Below, in pieces: positions 43,092 to 51,524 of a DNA stretch of 64,000 bases. Position 1 is the first letter of the stretch, and each line of letters opens with the position of its first letter. The notes under the pieces were generated by a model. The model worked only from the letters and a program-made list of their open reading frames with translations. It searched no databases and was not told the DNA's origin. This DNA comes from Hypericibacter terrae. GTDB lineage: Bacteria > Pseudomonadota > Alphaproteobacteria > Dongiales > Dongiaceae. A program made the position numbers and the translations under genes. The stretch is taken from assembly GCF_008728855.1 (NCBI RefSeq), contig NZ_CP042906.1:3709570-3773569 (forward strand), written 5' to 3'.

Positions 43092-45145
43092 TGGCCGAGA
43101 CCGCCGCCAGCGCCGGGACGAAGCCCGCACCCATCGTCGAGGTGCAGGAATTGACGCTCGAATTCGCCACCTATCGTGGCGCCGTCCGGGCGCTCGACCG
43201 GGTATCGCTGACCGTGGGTGCGGGCGAGATCGTCGGGCTGGTCGGCGAATCCGGCAGCGGCAAGTCGGTCACCGCCATGTCGGTGATGCGGCTGCTGCCG
43301 CCCCATGCGGCCCGCATCGCCGAGGGGCACATCGTGCTGCTGGGCCAGGACGTCGTGTCCGCGCCGGAGGCCAAGCTCGAGGATATCCGCGGGCGGCTGG
43401 CCTCGGTCGTGTTCCAGGAACCGATGAACGCGCTCAACCCGACCATCCGCATCGGGCGACAGATCACGCAGGTCATCCGCCGCCACGAGCAGGTGAGCGA
43501 AGCCGAGGCACAGACACGCGCCGAGAAGCTCCTGACGGAGATGCAGGTCCCCGACGCGCGCCGGGTGATGCGGAACTATCCCTTCGAGCTCAGCGGCGGC
43601 ATGCGCCAGCGCGTGCTGATCGCCATGGCCTTCTCCTGCAACCCCAAGGTCCTGATCGCCGACGAGCCGACCACGGCGCTCGACGTCACGGTCCAGGCGC
43701 AGGTTCTGGCTCTCCTGCGCGAACGTGCCCGCGAACGCGGCATCTCGGTGCTCTTCATCACCCACGATCTCGCCGTCGTGGCGCAGCTCTGCGACCGCGT
43801 CTATGTGATGTATGCCGGCAAAGTGATCGAGGAAGGCACCACGGCCGAGGTGTTGCGGCGCCCCTTGCATCCCTATAGCCGCGCCCTGCTGCGCGCCTTG
43901 CCGGAATTCGTGGCGCCGAAGCAGCCGCTGGCCTCGATCCCCGGCACGGTCCCCAACCTCATCGACCCGCCGGAAGGCTGCCGTTTCCGGCCGCGCTGCA
44001 GCTTCGCCTTCGAGCCTTGCGGCCGGACGCCGCCGCTGATTGAGAGTCCCGACGCACACGCCCATCGCGCCGCCTGCTGGCTCCTGAAGGAAAAGCGGGT
44101 GGCTCTGCTGGACCCGCTGACCTCGAGCGCCGATGTCCTGCCGCCGCCCCGGATGGGCAGCGCGCCCCTGGTGCGCTTCGAGAATGTCCATATGCGCTTC
44201 CCCATCGGCGCCAATTGGATGGGGCGGCCGCGGGCCCAGGTCCATGCCCTCAATGGCGTCGATCTCGAGATCCGCCGCGGCGAGACCCTGGGTATCGTCG
44301 GGGAATCGGGCTGCGGCAAGAGCACGCTGGGCCAGGTTGCGATGGCGCTGTTGAAGCCGAGCGAAGGCCGCGTTCTGTTCGACGACACCGATCCCTGGAG
44401 CCTGCGCGGCGGCGAGCTCCGGCGTTTGCGCCGGCGCTTTCAGGTGGTGTTCCAGGATCCCCAATCCTCGCTCGACCCGCGCATGCCGGTCTGGCAGGTG
44501 ATCACCGAGCCGCTCAGCGTCGGCGAGCGCCATCCGCGACGCTGGCTCAAGGAGCGGGCGGGCGCGCTGGCCGCACAGGTCGGATTGCGCACCGATCAGC
44601 TCGACCGTTTCTCGCATGAATTCTCGGGCGGGCAGCGCCAGCGTATCGCCATCGCCCGCGCGCTTGCGCTGGAGCCCGACCTGATCGTGCTGGACGAACC
44701 GACCTCGGCGCTCGATGTCTCGGTCCAGGCGCAGATCCTCAATCTGCTGATGGAGCTGCAGGGCCGGCTGAAGCTCACCTATCTCTTCGTGTCGCACAAT
44801 GTCTCGGTCATCCGGCATATCGCCGACCGGGTCGTCGTCATGTATCTGGGACAGGTGGTCGAATCCGGCCCGACCGGCGCGCTGCTGCGCCAGCCGGCCC
44901 ATCCCTATACCCGCGCGCTGCTCGCGGCCGTGCCGACGCTCGACCGCGACACCGAGATCTCGGCGCCTCTGCGCAACACCGATCTGCCGAGCGCCATCAA
45001 CCTGCCGAAAGGCTGCTTCTTCCGCGAGCGCTGCCCGGTCGCGATCCAGGGTTGCGAAAAGCCGCAGGCGCTGCAGGGAACCTCGCAACCCGATCACCTC
45101 GCCCGCTGCCTGCGGGCCGAGGAGCTGCTGAGGGGGCGAGTCTGA
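43088..45145 (+). CDS. Fused peptide ABC transporter ATPase (DppD-DppF fusion)
   Basis: A 685-residue protein with two complete ATPase halves. Half 1 has Walker A GESGSGKS (about 52-59), signature [15 protein letters not shown] and Walker [13 protein letters not shown]; half 2 has Walker A GESGCGKS (about 410), signature [15 protein letters not shown] and [13 protein letters not shown]. Each half ends with the cysteine-rich oligopeptide/dipeptide transporter C-terminal region ([14 protein letters not shown] and [14 protein letters not shown]), which in related DppD proteins binds an iron-sulphur cluster. Fusions like this are known (GsiA, YejF, DdpD/F-like). Alternative start ATG at 43091. 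Confidence 0.92.
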   Translation: MMAETAASAGTKPAPIVEVQELTLEFATYRGAVRALDRVSLTVGAGEIVGLVGESGSGKSVTAMSVMRLLPPHAARIAEGHIVLLGQDVVSAPEAKLEDIRGRLASVVFQEPMNALNPTIRIGRQITQVIRRHEQVSEAEAQTRAEKLLTEMQVPDARRVMRNYPFELSGGMRQRVLIAMAFSCNPKVLIADEPTTALDVTVQAQVLALLRERARERGISVLFITHDLAVVAQLCDRVYVMYAGKVIEEGTTAEVLRRPLHPYSRALLRALPEFVAPKQPLASIPGTVPNLIDPPEGCRFRPRCSFAFEPCGRTPPLIESPDAHAHRAACWLLKEKRVALLDPLTSSADVLPPPRMGSAPLVRFENVHMRFPIGANWMGRPRAQVHALNGVDLEIRRGETLGIVGESGCGKSTLGQVAMALLKPSEGRVLFDDTDPWSLRGGELRRLRRRFQVVFQDPQSSLDPRMPVWQVITEPLSVGERHPRRWLKERAGALAAQVGLRTDQLDRFSHEFSGGQRQRIAIARALALEPDLIVLDEPTSALDVSVQAQILNLLMELQGRLKLTYLFVSHNVSVIRHIADRVVVMYLGQVVESGPTGALLRQPAHPYTRALLAAVPTLDRDTEISAPLRNTDLPSAINLPKGCFFRERCPVAIQGCEKPQALQGTSQPDHLARCLRAEELLRGRV

Positions 45146-45235
45146 GGAGAGGGTCTCCAGTCTTATCCCCTCCCCCCTTGAGGGGGGAATTATCACCTTG
45201 ACTGCACAGGCCACCCGGCGGTAACTTTTTGTGAT

Positions 45236-45260
45236 GGGACACACAACGAAAAGGTGTCCC
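45236..45260. promoter_or_regulatory. Inverted repeat upstream of the cargo operon, possible operator
   Basis: GGGACAC (45236-45242) and GTGTCCC (45254-45260) are separated by 11 bases, about 100 bases before the ATPase ATG. It could be an operator or a small RNA hairpin; no regulator gene is visible in the element except possibly the small basic ORF. Confidence 0.4.
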
Positions 45261-45357
45261 CATGACCCCGCAGTCGCGTGCAGGGAGAGGCTCCTCTTGC
45301 GGGGCACTCCTCGGTAAGGTTGCGGGCAGGGGCCGCTCATCCGGGAAGCGAAAAACT

Positions 45358-46686
45358 ATGTTTCAAATCAAGCTAACAAATTTCAGGTGCTTCGCGGATG
45401 CCCCGGCGGTTGAAGTGTTGCCGGTGACATTTCTGGTTGGAGAAAACAGCGCCGGGAAAACGACCTTTTTGGCTGCGGTTAGATTGCTTCTGGAGAGTTT
45501 TATTCGCTCTCCTCAAAACCCTTTCAATAGGGAGCCATATTTCCTAGGAGGATTCGATCAGCTTGCCCACTACCGGGGGGGTGTACGAGGCAGGGCTAAG
45601 CAGATGTGTTTTGAGCTAATGGTCCCCGCATCACAGGATGGCTCTGCTCCGGCAAGTGCGCGCCCCTCTCGTCGTCAAACTGCCGCAACACGGCATAGAT
45701 TCGTGTTTGTTAAGGGCTCACCGCAGCCTGAGCTGACTGCATATGAGTTCGAAGCAGAGGGTACGTCTCTCGTTTTAAATCTGGCCGATAAGGTCACCGT
45801 GAAGCTTGTGAAGGATGGCGTCGAGCTTTTTGAGTTAAAGCCCAAACGCCTGCCTCCGGTTGGCGTCATACGAAAGGATTTGTCTTATCTCCGTTTCGTT
45901 TTTGATGAAATTTCATTCGGCCTTAAGCCGGAAATTAAAGCTGCAGAGGGAATAGAGCCCATAGCGGCCGAGATATTTGATCGCTTTAGGGAGTCTAGCA
46001 GATTTGTGATGAGGCGCGTATTCGCGTCGGCTCCCGTTAGAACGCAGCCGCTGCGGACGTACACACCTTCAGAAATTATTGCCTCCGCCGAAGGAGCTCA
46101 TGTTCCGTTGGAAATGGCGCGCCAGAAAATAAACTCGCCCGCAGAATGGAAAACGGTTCACGACAAACTGGCTCAGTTCGGCAAAAATTCCGGTCTCTTT
46201 GACGACATTGATATCAGGATGCTGGGAAAGCGGGACGGAGATCCATTTCAAATAATGGTCAGAACGGGCGGCCCACCCATGAACATAGTAGATGTTGGGT
46301 ATGGCGTTAGCCAAGCATTGCCAATCATCTATCAACTGGAACAGATCCGGCAGCACGATACATTCTTGTTGCAGCAGCCTGAGGTTCATCTCCATCCAAA
46401 AGCACAGGCAGAGTTGGGCACACTGATCGCGAGATTATCCAAAGCAAGAGCGAACGCGCTCTACATGCTAGAGACTCATAGCGATTACATCATTGATCGT
46501 GTTCGAATGGAAGTCGCTGGAGGGCGCTTAGACCACAGGAACGTTACAATAATTTTCTTCGATAGAATGGAGCACGAGGTTCGCGCCCGAAACATATACC
46601 TCTCTGAGAGCGGTGAAATATTGGATGCACCGAACAATTTTCGGAAATTCTTTCTCGAAGAACATCAGCGACTGTTGGGTTTGTAG
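45358..46686 (+). CDS. AAA15/OLD-like ATPase (COG4938/DUF3696-like), transposon cargo
   Basis: A 442-residue ABC-type ATPase of the AAA15/OLD group without a TOPRIM domain. Walker A GENSAGKT is at 28-35, the signature-like VDVGYGVSQ at about 311-319, Walker B plus catalytic region FLLQQPEVHLHP at about 335-347, and the switch ETHSDYI at about 372-378. The end (IYLSESGEILDAPNNFRKFF) resembles DUF3696. The ATG at 45358 starts the conserved MFQIKLTNFRCF; a frame to 45262 is not family-like. Such ATPases act as sensors or clamps that control a partner nuclease, as AriA does in PARIS or PtuA in Septu. The PIN gene begins two bases after its stop. Confidence 0.88.
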   Translation: MFQIKLTNFRCFADAPAVEVLPVTFLVGENSAGKTTFLAAVRLLLESFIRSPQNPFNREPYFLGGFDQLAHYRGGVRGRAKQMCFELMVPASQDGSAPASARPSRRQTAATRHRFVFVKGSPQPELTAYEFEAEGTSLVLNLADKVTVKLVKDGVELFELKPKRLPPVGVIRKDLSYLRFVFDEISFGLKPEIKAAEGIEPIAAEIFDRFRESSRFVMRRVFASAPVRTQPLRTYTPSEIIASAEGAHVPLEMARQKINSPAEWKTVHDKLAQFGKNSGLFDDIDIRMLGKRDGDPFQIMVRTGGPPMNIVDVGYGVSQALPIIYQLEQIRQHDTFLLQQPEVHLHPKAQAELGTLIARLSKARANALYMLETHSDYIIDRVRMEVAGGRLDHRNVTIIFFDRMEHEVRARNIYLSESGEILDAPNNFRKFFLEEHQRLLGL

Positions 46687-46688
46687 CA

Positions 46689-47114
46689 ATGTGCATCATC
46701 GTTGACGCAAACGTTATTAATGACCTGAACACACCAACGGAGGATGGCGCGCCTGTTCTCAAATGGCTTTTGACCGGCGGAGGAGGCTTGATTGTTGGTG
46801 GTGAACTAAAGCGGGAACTCGCCCGTTCTCACAAAATGCGAACTACAATGGTGACGCTAAGCCAGGCCGGAAAGTTACATAGCCTTGATGATAAAGAGGT
46901 ACAGGCTATTGCCGAGAAAATAAAACCGAATTGCCGTTCGAACGATCCTCATGTCATTGCTGCCGCGGTCAGGTCCGGCTGCAGGCTTATTTTTTCGAGA
47001 GACCACGACTTGCACAAAGACGCTAAAAACAAAAGCATCCTCTCCCCGACCGCCGCGATCTATCAAACCAAAGCGCACCAGCATTTGCTGGAGCCTTGTC
47101 AGTGCCCGATATAG
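46689..47114 (+). CDS. PIN-domain ribonuclease-like protein, partner of the AAA15 ATPase
   Basis: A 141-residue PIN-fold protein. The acidic catalytic set is complete: Asp6 in IIVDANVIND, Glu39/Glu43 in GGELKREL, Asp86 in SNDPHVIAAA and Asp105/Asp107 in FSRDHDLHKD. PIN domains are metal-dependent RNases, most often toxins or RNA-processing enzymes. The gene starts two bases after the ATPase stop and ends three bases before the small ORF, so the three are one operon. It is inferred to be the effector released or activated by the ATPase; no VapB-like antitoxin is adjacent. The ATG at 46689 starts directly at beta-strand 1. Confidence 0.82.
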   Translation: MCIIVDANVINDLNTPTEDGAPVLKWLLTGGGGLIVGGELKRELARSHKMRTTMVTLSQAGKLHSLDDKEVQAIAEKIKPNCRSNDPHVIAAAVRSGCRLIFSRDHDLHKDAKNKSILSPTAAIYQTKAHQHLLEPCQCPI

Positions 47115-47117
47115 CCA

Positions 47118-47300
47118 ATGAAAAAGCGGATACTTTTGGATTCGAGCGCGACGAATGACTTGTACAAGGATGATGAAATCGCGCGGCGTCGAGACGAGGT
47201 AGTCCGCCGTATGGCGCACACCCCGCCGCAACATAAAGACGCGAGGCCGAAAAAACGGGCAAAGCCTAAGCGTGCCCATTCAGTCCGAACCTCCGGCTAG
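47118..47300 (+). CDS. Small basic ORF at the end of the ATPase-PIN operon
   Basis: A 60-residue predicted protein, MKKRILLDSSATNDLYKDDE... with a Lys/Arg/Pro-rich tail (KKRAKPKRAHS). The first 20 residues look like strand 1 of a PIN domain (ILLDSSATNDLY), so it may be a decayed or truncated second PIN gene, or a small basic antitoxin or RNA-binding partner. It starts three bases after the PIN stop and ends 61 bases before the converging transposase stop. Spacing supports translation; function is unknown. Confidence 0.5.
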   Translation: MKKRILLDSSATNDLYKDDEIARRRDEVVRRMAHTPPQHKDARPKKRAKPKRAHSVRTSG

Positions 47301-47361
47301 AACCTTGCGCCAGCGAGCAATAAATTCTGCGTATGTTTCGCCCTTTGGACGCCGCTTCGGC

Positions 47362-48312
47362 CTATCTGCGAGAAGGCTGTTGATAGGTCACGCGCTTGCC
47401 AACGACGCCCTTAACGGCCTTCGTGGCGCGCTCAACATCCGTCACGTCCAACGCAGCGCGCTCGTTGTAACGGAAATCAAATTCGGCCAGATAACGCTTG
47501 AGATGCTGCTGACTAACATGATGGTAAGTGCCGGTGATCCCACGCTTGAGGATCGAGAAATAGCCCTCGACGGTGTTGGTGTGCGCCTCGCCGCGAACAT
47601 ACTCACCGGTGCCGTGATTGACGGTTTCGTGCCGGAAATCGCGGTGCATATGGCGGTACTGGCCCGCGTCGTCGGTCATAAGCGAGGTATCGCGGTCCAA
47701 CTGCGAGACCAAAATTTCGCGCAGCGTCTTAGCGGTTACATCCGGGATATGCTGGCTACGAACGCGGCCACCACGCTCGACCAGCGAGAAGGCGATTTCC
47801 TTGCCAGTGCCGCCAATGTTCCCGGCATTGCGCTTGTTCCGGTGCTTGTTCTTTTCCTTCCCACCGATGAAGGTTTCGTCGGCTTCGACCGTCTTGCCTT
47901 CACCGCCCATGGAACCGGGCGCCGGGCTCAGATCGCGCATACCCTCGCGGATACGATGCGCCATGAACCAAGCGGTTTTGTAGGGAAGGCCGATCATCCA
48001 GTGGAGCTGGTGGGCGCTCATGCCCTTCTTGCTGGCGCACATGAGATGCGTCGCCAGCAGCCACTTGGTCATCGGAATGTGAGACCGCTCGTAAATCGTG
48101 CCCACGGCCGCCGTAAACTTGCGCCGGCAGTCTTTGCAATGATACCAGCCCGGCCCCATGGACTTGCCGCCCAGCGTCGCCACCCGGTCAAACGAGCCGC
48201 AGAACGGGCAATGGGGGCCGTTCGGCCACCGGATGGCTTCGAAATGCTCCCGAGCCTTCTCAAGGTCGGTAAAAATCGGGTTGGTCAAATCAACGGTCGC
48301 GGTCATGAACAT
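47362..48312 (-). CDS. IS1595-family transposase
   Basis: A 316-residue transposase of the ISXO2-like/IS1595 type. An N-terminal zinc ribbon (CPFCGSF... WYHCKDCRRKF, about 35-66) is followed by the DDE core: VEADETFIGG, LMTDDAGQYRHM, and HTNTVEGYFSILKRGITGTYHHV with the Asn/His-Glu segment. It appears intact with no frameshift. It reads toward the cargo genes and starts 57 bases inside the right inverted repeat. It should mobilise the whole 45185-48368 unit. Confidence 0.93.
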   Translation of the reverse strand: MFMTATVDLTNPIFTDLEKAREHFEAIRWPNGPHCPFCGSFDRVATLGGKSMGPGWYHCKDCRRKFTAAVGTIYERSHIPMTKWLLATHLMCASKKGMSAHQLHWMIGLPYKTAWFMAHRIREGMRDLSPAPGSMGGEGKTVEADETFIGGKEKNKHRNKRNAGNIGGTGKEIAFSLVERGGRVRSQHIPDVTAKTLREILVSQLDRDTSLMTDDAGQYRHMHRDFRHETVNHGTGEYVRGEAHTNTVEGYFSILKRGITGTYHHVSQQHLKRYLAEFDFRYNERAALDVTDVERATKAVKGVVGKRVTYQQPSRR

Positions 48313-48368
48313 CTCCTATGCCCATGAATATAAGGATTCGACCGTGTTCAGTCAAGGTGATAATTCCC

Positions 48369-48478
48369 CTTGTGGGGGAGGGTCAGGGAAGGGGAAGTCT
48401 CGATACACGATAACAAGAACGGTACACCTCGGTTTCACTGACCGAGTCATCCCATCCCTGGCCCTTCCCCGAAGACGG
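48369..48478. repeat. Remnants of palindromic repeats between the two insertion elements
   Basis: The 110 bases left between the elements hold the right half of one split palindrome (CTTGTGGGGGAGGGTCAGGG) and the left half of another (CCCTGGCCCTTCCCC then CGAAGACGG). The missing halves lie at 45160-45184 and 49776-49785. This shows what the site looked like before the insertions. No gene. Confidence 0.7.
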
Positions 48479-49766
48479 CAGGGCTGTCCGGGGAATGAGT
48501 CGATAGGTCGCGGGCGCATGCCCGGTTTTCCGGAGGTTTTCCGGGTACTTTCTGGTTGTCGAGACTCAGAAAGGGAACCGGGCATGCAGTACATGGGTAG
48601 CATCTTCGTGAGCCTGCTGAAACCCATCGATCGGCGTCAATTCCGCACGCTGGTGGAGCGCCACGACGGCGATGCCTACGACAAATCCTTCAAGAGCTGG
48701 GATCATCTGGTGGCGCTGATCTACGCCCAGCTCAGCCACGCCAAGAGCCTGCGGGGGGTGGAGGCGGGTTTCAACGCCAACTCCCAGCATCACTACCATC
48801 TGGGGGTCGGGAAGCTGGTTCGTTCGACCTTGTCGGATGCCAATGCGCGCCGTCCAGTGAGTGTGTTTGCGGGGCTGTTTGGCACGCTTTCCCAGGAGGT
48901 GGATCGGCTGGCTCGCCAGGAAGGGAACGAGATGCTGCGTTTGATCGACGCCTCGCCGATTCCGCTGGGCAAGGTCTGCGCCTGGGCGGACTGGAACGGC
49001 CGGATCCGCGGCATGAAGATGCATGTCGTCTACGATCCCAAGGCCGATCGCCCCTGCTCGGTCGAGGTCACGCCGGCCACCATCAACGACATCGAGGTGG
49101 GCCGGCGCGTGCCGATCGAGGCCGGAGCCACCTATGTCTTCGACAAAGGCTATTGTCGCTACAGTTGGTGGTGCCAGATCGACGCCGCCGAGGCGGTCTT
49201 CGTCACGCGCGCGAAGTCCAACATGCGCTTGCGCGCCACCAAGCGGCGCAAGCTCCGGAAGATTGTCGGCGACGGCTTCAGGATCATCGACGACGCCGAG
49301 GTCCGCCTCGTCAGTAAGGGCGATTCCAAGCTGGCGATCCGGCTGCGTCGGATCCGGGTCCGGCGCGAAAAAGGCGGCGTCATCACCCTCATCACCAACG
49401 ATATGACCCGCTCGGCCGTGGAAATCGCCACCCTCTACAAGACCCGGTGGCAGATCGAGCTGCTGTTCCGCTGGATCAAGCAGCATCTCGATATTCGCAA
49501 GTTCCTTGGCAACAACGAAAATGCCATCCGGCTGCAGGTCCTCGCCGCCATGATCGCCTATCTGCTCCTGCGCATCGGCGCGCGCCTCCACAGCGTGAAA
49601 ATCCCCCTCCTGCGACTGGCCGAACTCGTCGGCCAGTCGCTCTTTACCAGGAAAACCTTCCACCGTATCGATCGCCCGCCGCCCGTCAATCCAAGCAAGC
49701 CATCTCCCAAAGTCCCAGCCAACCAGATGGCGTTCTGTTATGCATGAGTTTCCCCGGACAGCCCTG
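48479..49766. mobile_element. IS4-family insertion sequence with perfect target duplication
   Basis: The 1,288-bp element has 17-bp perfect inverted ends CAGGGCTGTCCGGGGAA (48479-48495 and complement 49750-49766), flanked by identical 9-bp direct repeats CGAAGACGG (48470-48478 and 49767-49775). It encodes a single complete transposase. The exact duplication and intact ends indicate a recent insertion. Confidence 0.93.
48584..49747 (+). CDS. IS4-family transposase (DUF4372 type)
   Basis: A 387-residue transposase. The DUF4372-like N-terminus (FVSLLKPIDRRQFRTLVERH... WDHLVALIYAQLSHAKSLR) is followed by the catalytic core: LIDASPIPL (first Asp), YVFDKGYCRY (second Asp) and the IS4 YREK signature in YKTRWQIELLFRWIKQHL (third acidic residue Glu). 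It ends NQMAFCYA, 19 bases before the right end of the element. The ATG at 48584 matches the family start; upstream in-frame codons lie outside the element. No frameshift seen. Confidence 0.94.
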   Translation: MQYMGSIFVSLLKPIDRRQFRTLVERHDGDAYDKSFKSWDHLVALIYAQLSHAKSLRGVEAGFNANSQHHYHLGVGKLVRSTLSDANARRPVSVFAGLFGTLSQEVDRLARQEGNEMLRLIDASPIPLGKVCAWADWNGRIRGMKMHVVYDPKADRPCSVEVTPATINDIEVGRRVPIEAGATYVFDKGYCRYSWWCQIDAAEAVFVTRAKSNMRLRATKRRKLRKIVGDGFRIIDDAEVRLVSKGDSKLAIRLRRIRVRREKGGVITLITNDMTRSAVEIATLYKTRWQIELLFRWIKQHLDIRKFLGNNENAIRLQVLAAMIAYLLLRIGARLHSVKIPLLRLAELVGQSLFTRKTFHRIDRPPPVNPSKPSPKVPANQMAFCYA

Positions 49767-49797
49767 CGAAGACGGGGGAGGGGATAGAGGCGACGCG

Positions 49798-51252
49798 TCA
49801 CGCAAACGGGTTCGCGACCTTCGGCCAGAAGGGCCGGGTGATATTGCGATAGGGAATCTTGGCGAAATCCTTGGTCAACGCACCCGGCGCCGCGGCATAG
49901 AGCACCTTGCTGGCGATCGGCGCGAAGCCCGCATGGAAATGCTGGGTCGACTTCACCACCACGATCTTGCGCTTCGACAGGTCGATGCCGAGCTTGGTCA
50001 TGCCTTCGGGATGGAACACCTGCGTGCGCAGGGTGGTCAGCACCAGATCGACGCCCTGGGCCGAGATCCAGACCGAGGGGCCCATCGGGTCGGGCGCGTC
50101 GCCGAAACGCTGCGTCACCATGTCGGCGACGGCGCGCACCGTGACCTTGAGATCCACCGGATCGCCGGAGGTGGGCCCGCATTTGCCGCCGACGCGCAGG
50201 TCGAGATTGGCGCCCACGCCCGCATCCATGCAGAACCGGACCGCGATCGGATCCCAGTAATAGCCGCTGGCCACATCGGTGATGCCGCGCTCGAGGATGC
50301 GCCGCAGGAAGAATGTGGAATCGCCAGGCGCCCCGCCGCCGGCATTGTCGGTCACGTCGGCGATGACGACCGGGTTGCCGTTATGCGCCATCGCGGCGTC
50401 CAGCGCCTCGTCGATGGTCAGGAATTTGGGGGCGATGGCCTCGCGCATGGCGAAGACCTCCATCCCCAGCTCTTTGGCGACCGCCTTGGCCTTGCTCTCG
50501 TCATGGTCGGCGATGACGAGCGTCTTGACGCCCTCGTCCTTCACGTCGCCATAGGGAAAACCATGGCCCAGCGACACCGACAGGATGCCGTTCTTGCCCT
50601 CCATCGCCGTCATCTTGTCGACGAACGCGCGCAAGGGCTGCTCGGTGGTGCGGAAGGTGCCGATCATCCGGCAGTCGAAGACCGCCATCCTGGGCTTGGT
50701 ATGACCTTCGGCCGCGTCGGCGCAGAGCGTGAAGAGCTCGGCCGCCCGCTCCGGAATGTCGACATGCGGATATTCCTTATAGGCCACCAGCGCCGTCGCC
50801 TGCGTCACCATCGCGTCCGTGATGTGGCAATGGAGATCGAGCTCGGCGCCGATCACGGCACTCGGCCCGACAATTTTGCGCGCATGGGTGAGGATGTCGC
50901 CCTCGCAGTCGTCATATCCGTCCGCGACCATGGCGCCATGGAGCGCCAGCAACACGATATCGACCGGCATCGCCTGCCGCAGGCCGTCGAGGATCTCCTC
51001 GCGCAAGCCCTCATAGGCGTCCCGGGTGATCACGCCGGCCGGTTCGGCATAGCTGCAGAGGCCCTCGATCACATGATAGCCCCGGGCCTCCGCCAGACGG
51101 CGCCAGACGAAAAGCTGGGAGGAGCAGTAATTCTCGGGCCGGCGCGTCGCGTCGCCGCGCGCCAGGAAGCCGTCCTCGAAGCCGCGCACGCTGGTGGGGA
51201 TCGGCGAAAAGGTATTGGTCTCGGTATCGAGGCCGGCAATGAAGACCCGCAT
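49798..51252 (-). CDS. MlrC-like M81 family metallopeptidase
   Basis: A 484-residue M81/DUF1485 protein: MRVFIAGLDTETNTFSP at the N-terminus, ALHGAMVADGYDDCEGD, ELDLHCHITDAMV with metal-binding His residues, ADVTDNAGGGAPGDST and the C-terminal KSTQHFHAGFAPIA. MlrC is known from the microcystin-degradation cluster as the last peptidase, and homologues commonly sit beside Dpp-type importers. Here it converges on the Dpp operon, now separated from it by two mobile elements, so a role in cleaving a peptide imported by that system is likely. The ATG at 51252 is the family start. Confidence 0.88.
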   Translation of the reverse strand: MRVFIAGLDTETNTFSPIPTSVRGFEDGFLARGDATRRPENYCSSQLFVWRRLAEARGYHVIEGLCSYAEPAGVITRDAYEGLREEILDGLRQAMPVDIVLLALHGAMVADGYDDCEGDILTHARKIVGPSAVIGAELDLHCHITDAMVTQATALVAYKEYPHVDIPERAAELFTLCADAAEGHTKPRMAVFDCRMIGTFRTTEQPLRAFVDKMTAMEGKNGILSVSLGHGFPYGDVKDEGVKTLVIADHDESKAKAVAKELGMEVFAMREAIAPKFLTIDEALDAAMAHNGNPVVIADVTDNAGGGAPGDSTFFLRRILERGITDVASGYYWDPIAVRFCMDAGVGANLDLRVGGKCGPTSGDPVDLKVTVRAVADMVTQRFGDAPDPMGPSVWISAQGVDLVLTTLRTQVFHPEGMTKLGIDLSKRKIVVVKSTQHFHAGFAPIASKVLYAAAPGALTKDFAKIPYRNITRPFWPKVANPFA

Positions 51253-51444
51253 GATGATCCCTTCCAGGCACAATCGGTCGATGGCCGGGGGAGGATAGTC
51301 GGCCGGGCGGGCGAAGTCACCGGGCAGGATCGACAATGACCCTGGCGGACGTCCCACGCGATCGCCGGGCGTGAAATCGGCGGCTGCTCCAGCGCCTTGG
51401 GTTGCCCCCGATCGGGCAGCGTCACACCCCGGTCAGCGGCGGGA

Positions 51445-51458
51445 TTGATACATGTCAA
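51445..51458 (+). promoter_or_regulatory. FNR/FixK-like box upstream of hsp20
   Basis: TTGATACATGTCAA differs at one position from the TTGAT-N4-ATCAA consensus of FNR/FixK/Anr regulators and lies 67 bases before the Hsp20 ATG. It would place the hsp20-groEL-adh genes under low-oxygen control. No sigma-32 promoter or CIRCE element was seen in this 272-base gap. Confidence 0.5.
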
Positions 51459-51524
51459 GGTCGGACACCGGTTGTTGGCGCTTTAATGCTCGTGATCATT
51501 CCCCCTAGCGAGGAGTATCCCCTC

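Larger units (their letters stand above)
45185..48368. mobile_element. IS1595-family transposon carrying an AAA ATPase-PIN cargo operon
   Basis: The element is bounded by perfect 20-bp terminal inverted repeats GGGAATTATCACCTTGACTG (45185-45204 and complement 48349-48368). Flanking 8-bp direct repeats, CTTGAGGG (45177-45184) and CTTGTGGG (48369-48376), match at seven of eight positions, the duplication length expected for IS1595. It encodes an IS1595 transposase on the minus strand and three plus-strand cargo genes, and is about 3.2 kb against roughly 1 kb for a bare element. The cargo is much less GC-rich than its surroundings (26 of 60 bases from 45901). It split a copy of the intergenic palindrome. 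IS1595 members with passenger genes are known. Confidence 0.9.

Noticed and set aside
42758-45340. An 860-codon open frame on the minus strand across the Dpp ATPase gene
   Set aside because: Antisense shadow of the fused ATPase with both Walker A motifs on the plus strand.
45262-45357. Upstream ATG (45262) as start of the AAA15 ATPase
   Set aside because: The added 32 residues are Arg/Gly/Ser-rich and unlike the family, which starts MFQIKLTNF at 45358 with a ribosome binding site.
49447-51339. A 630-codon plus-strand frame running from the IS4 transposase into the mlrC region
   Set aside because: Antisense to mlrC and out of frame with the transposase; no recognisable domain.
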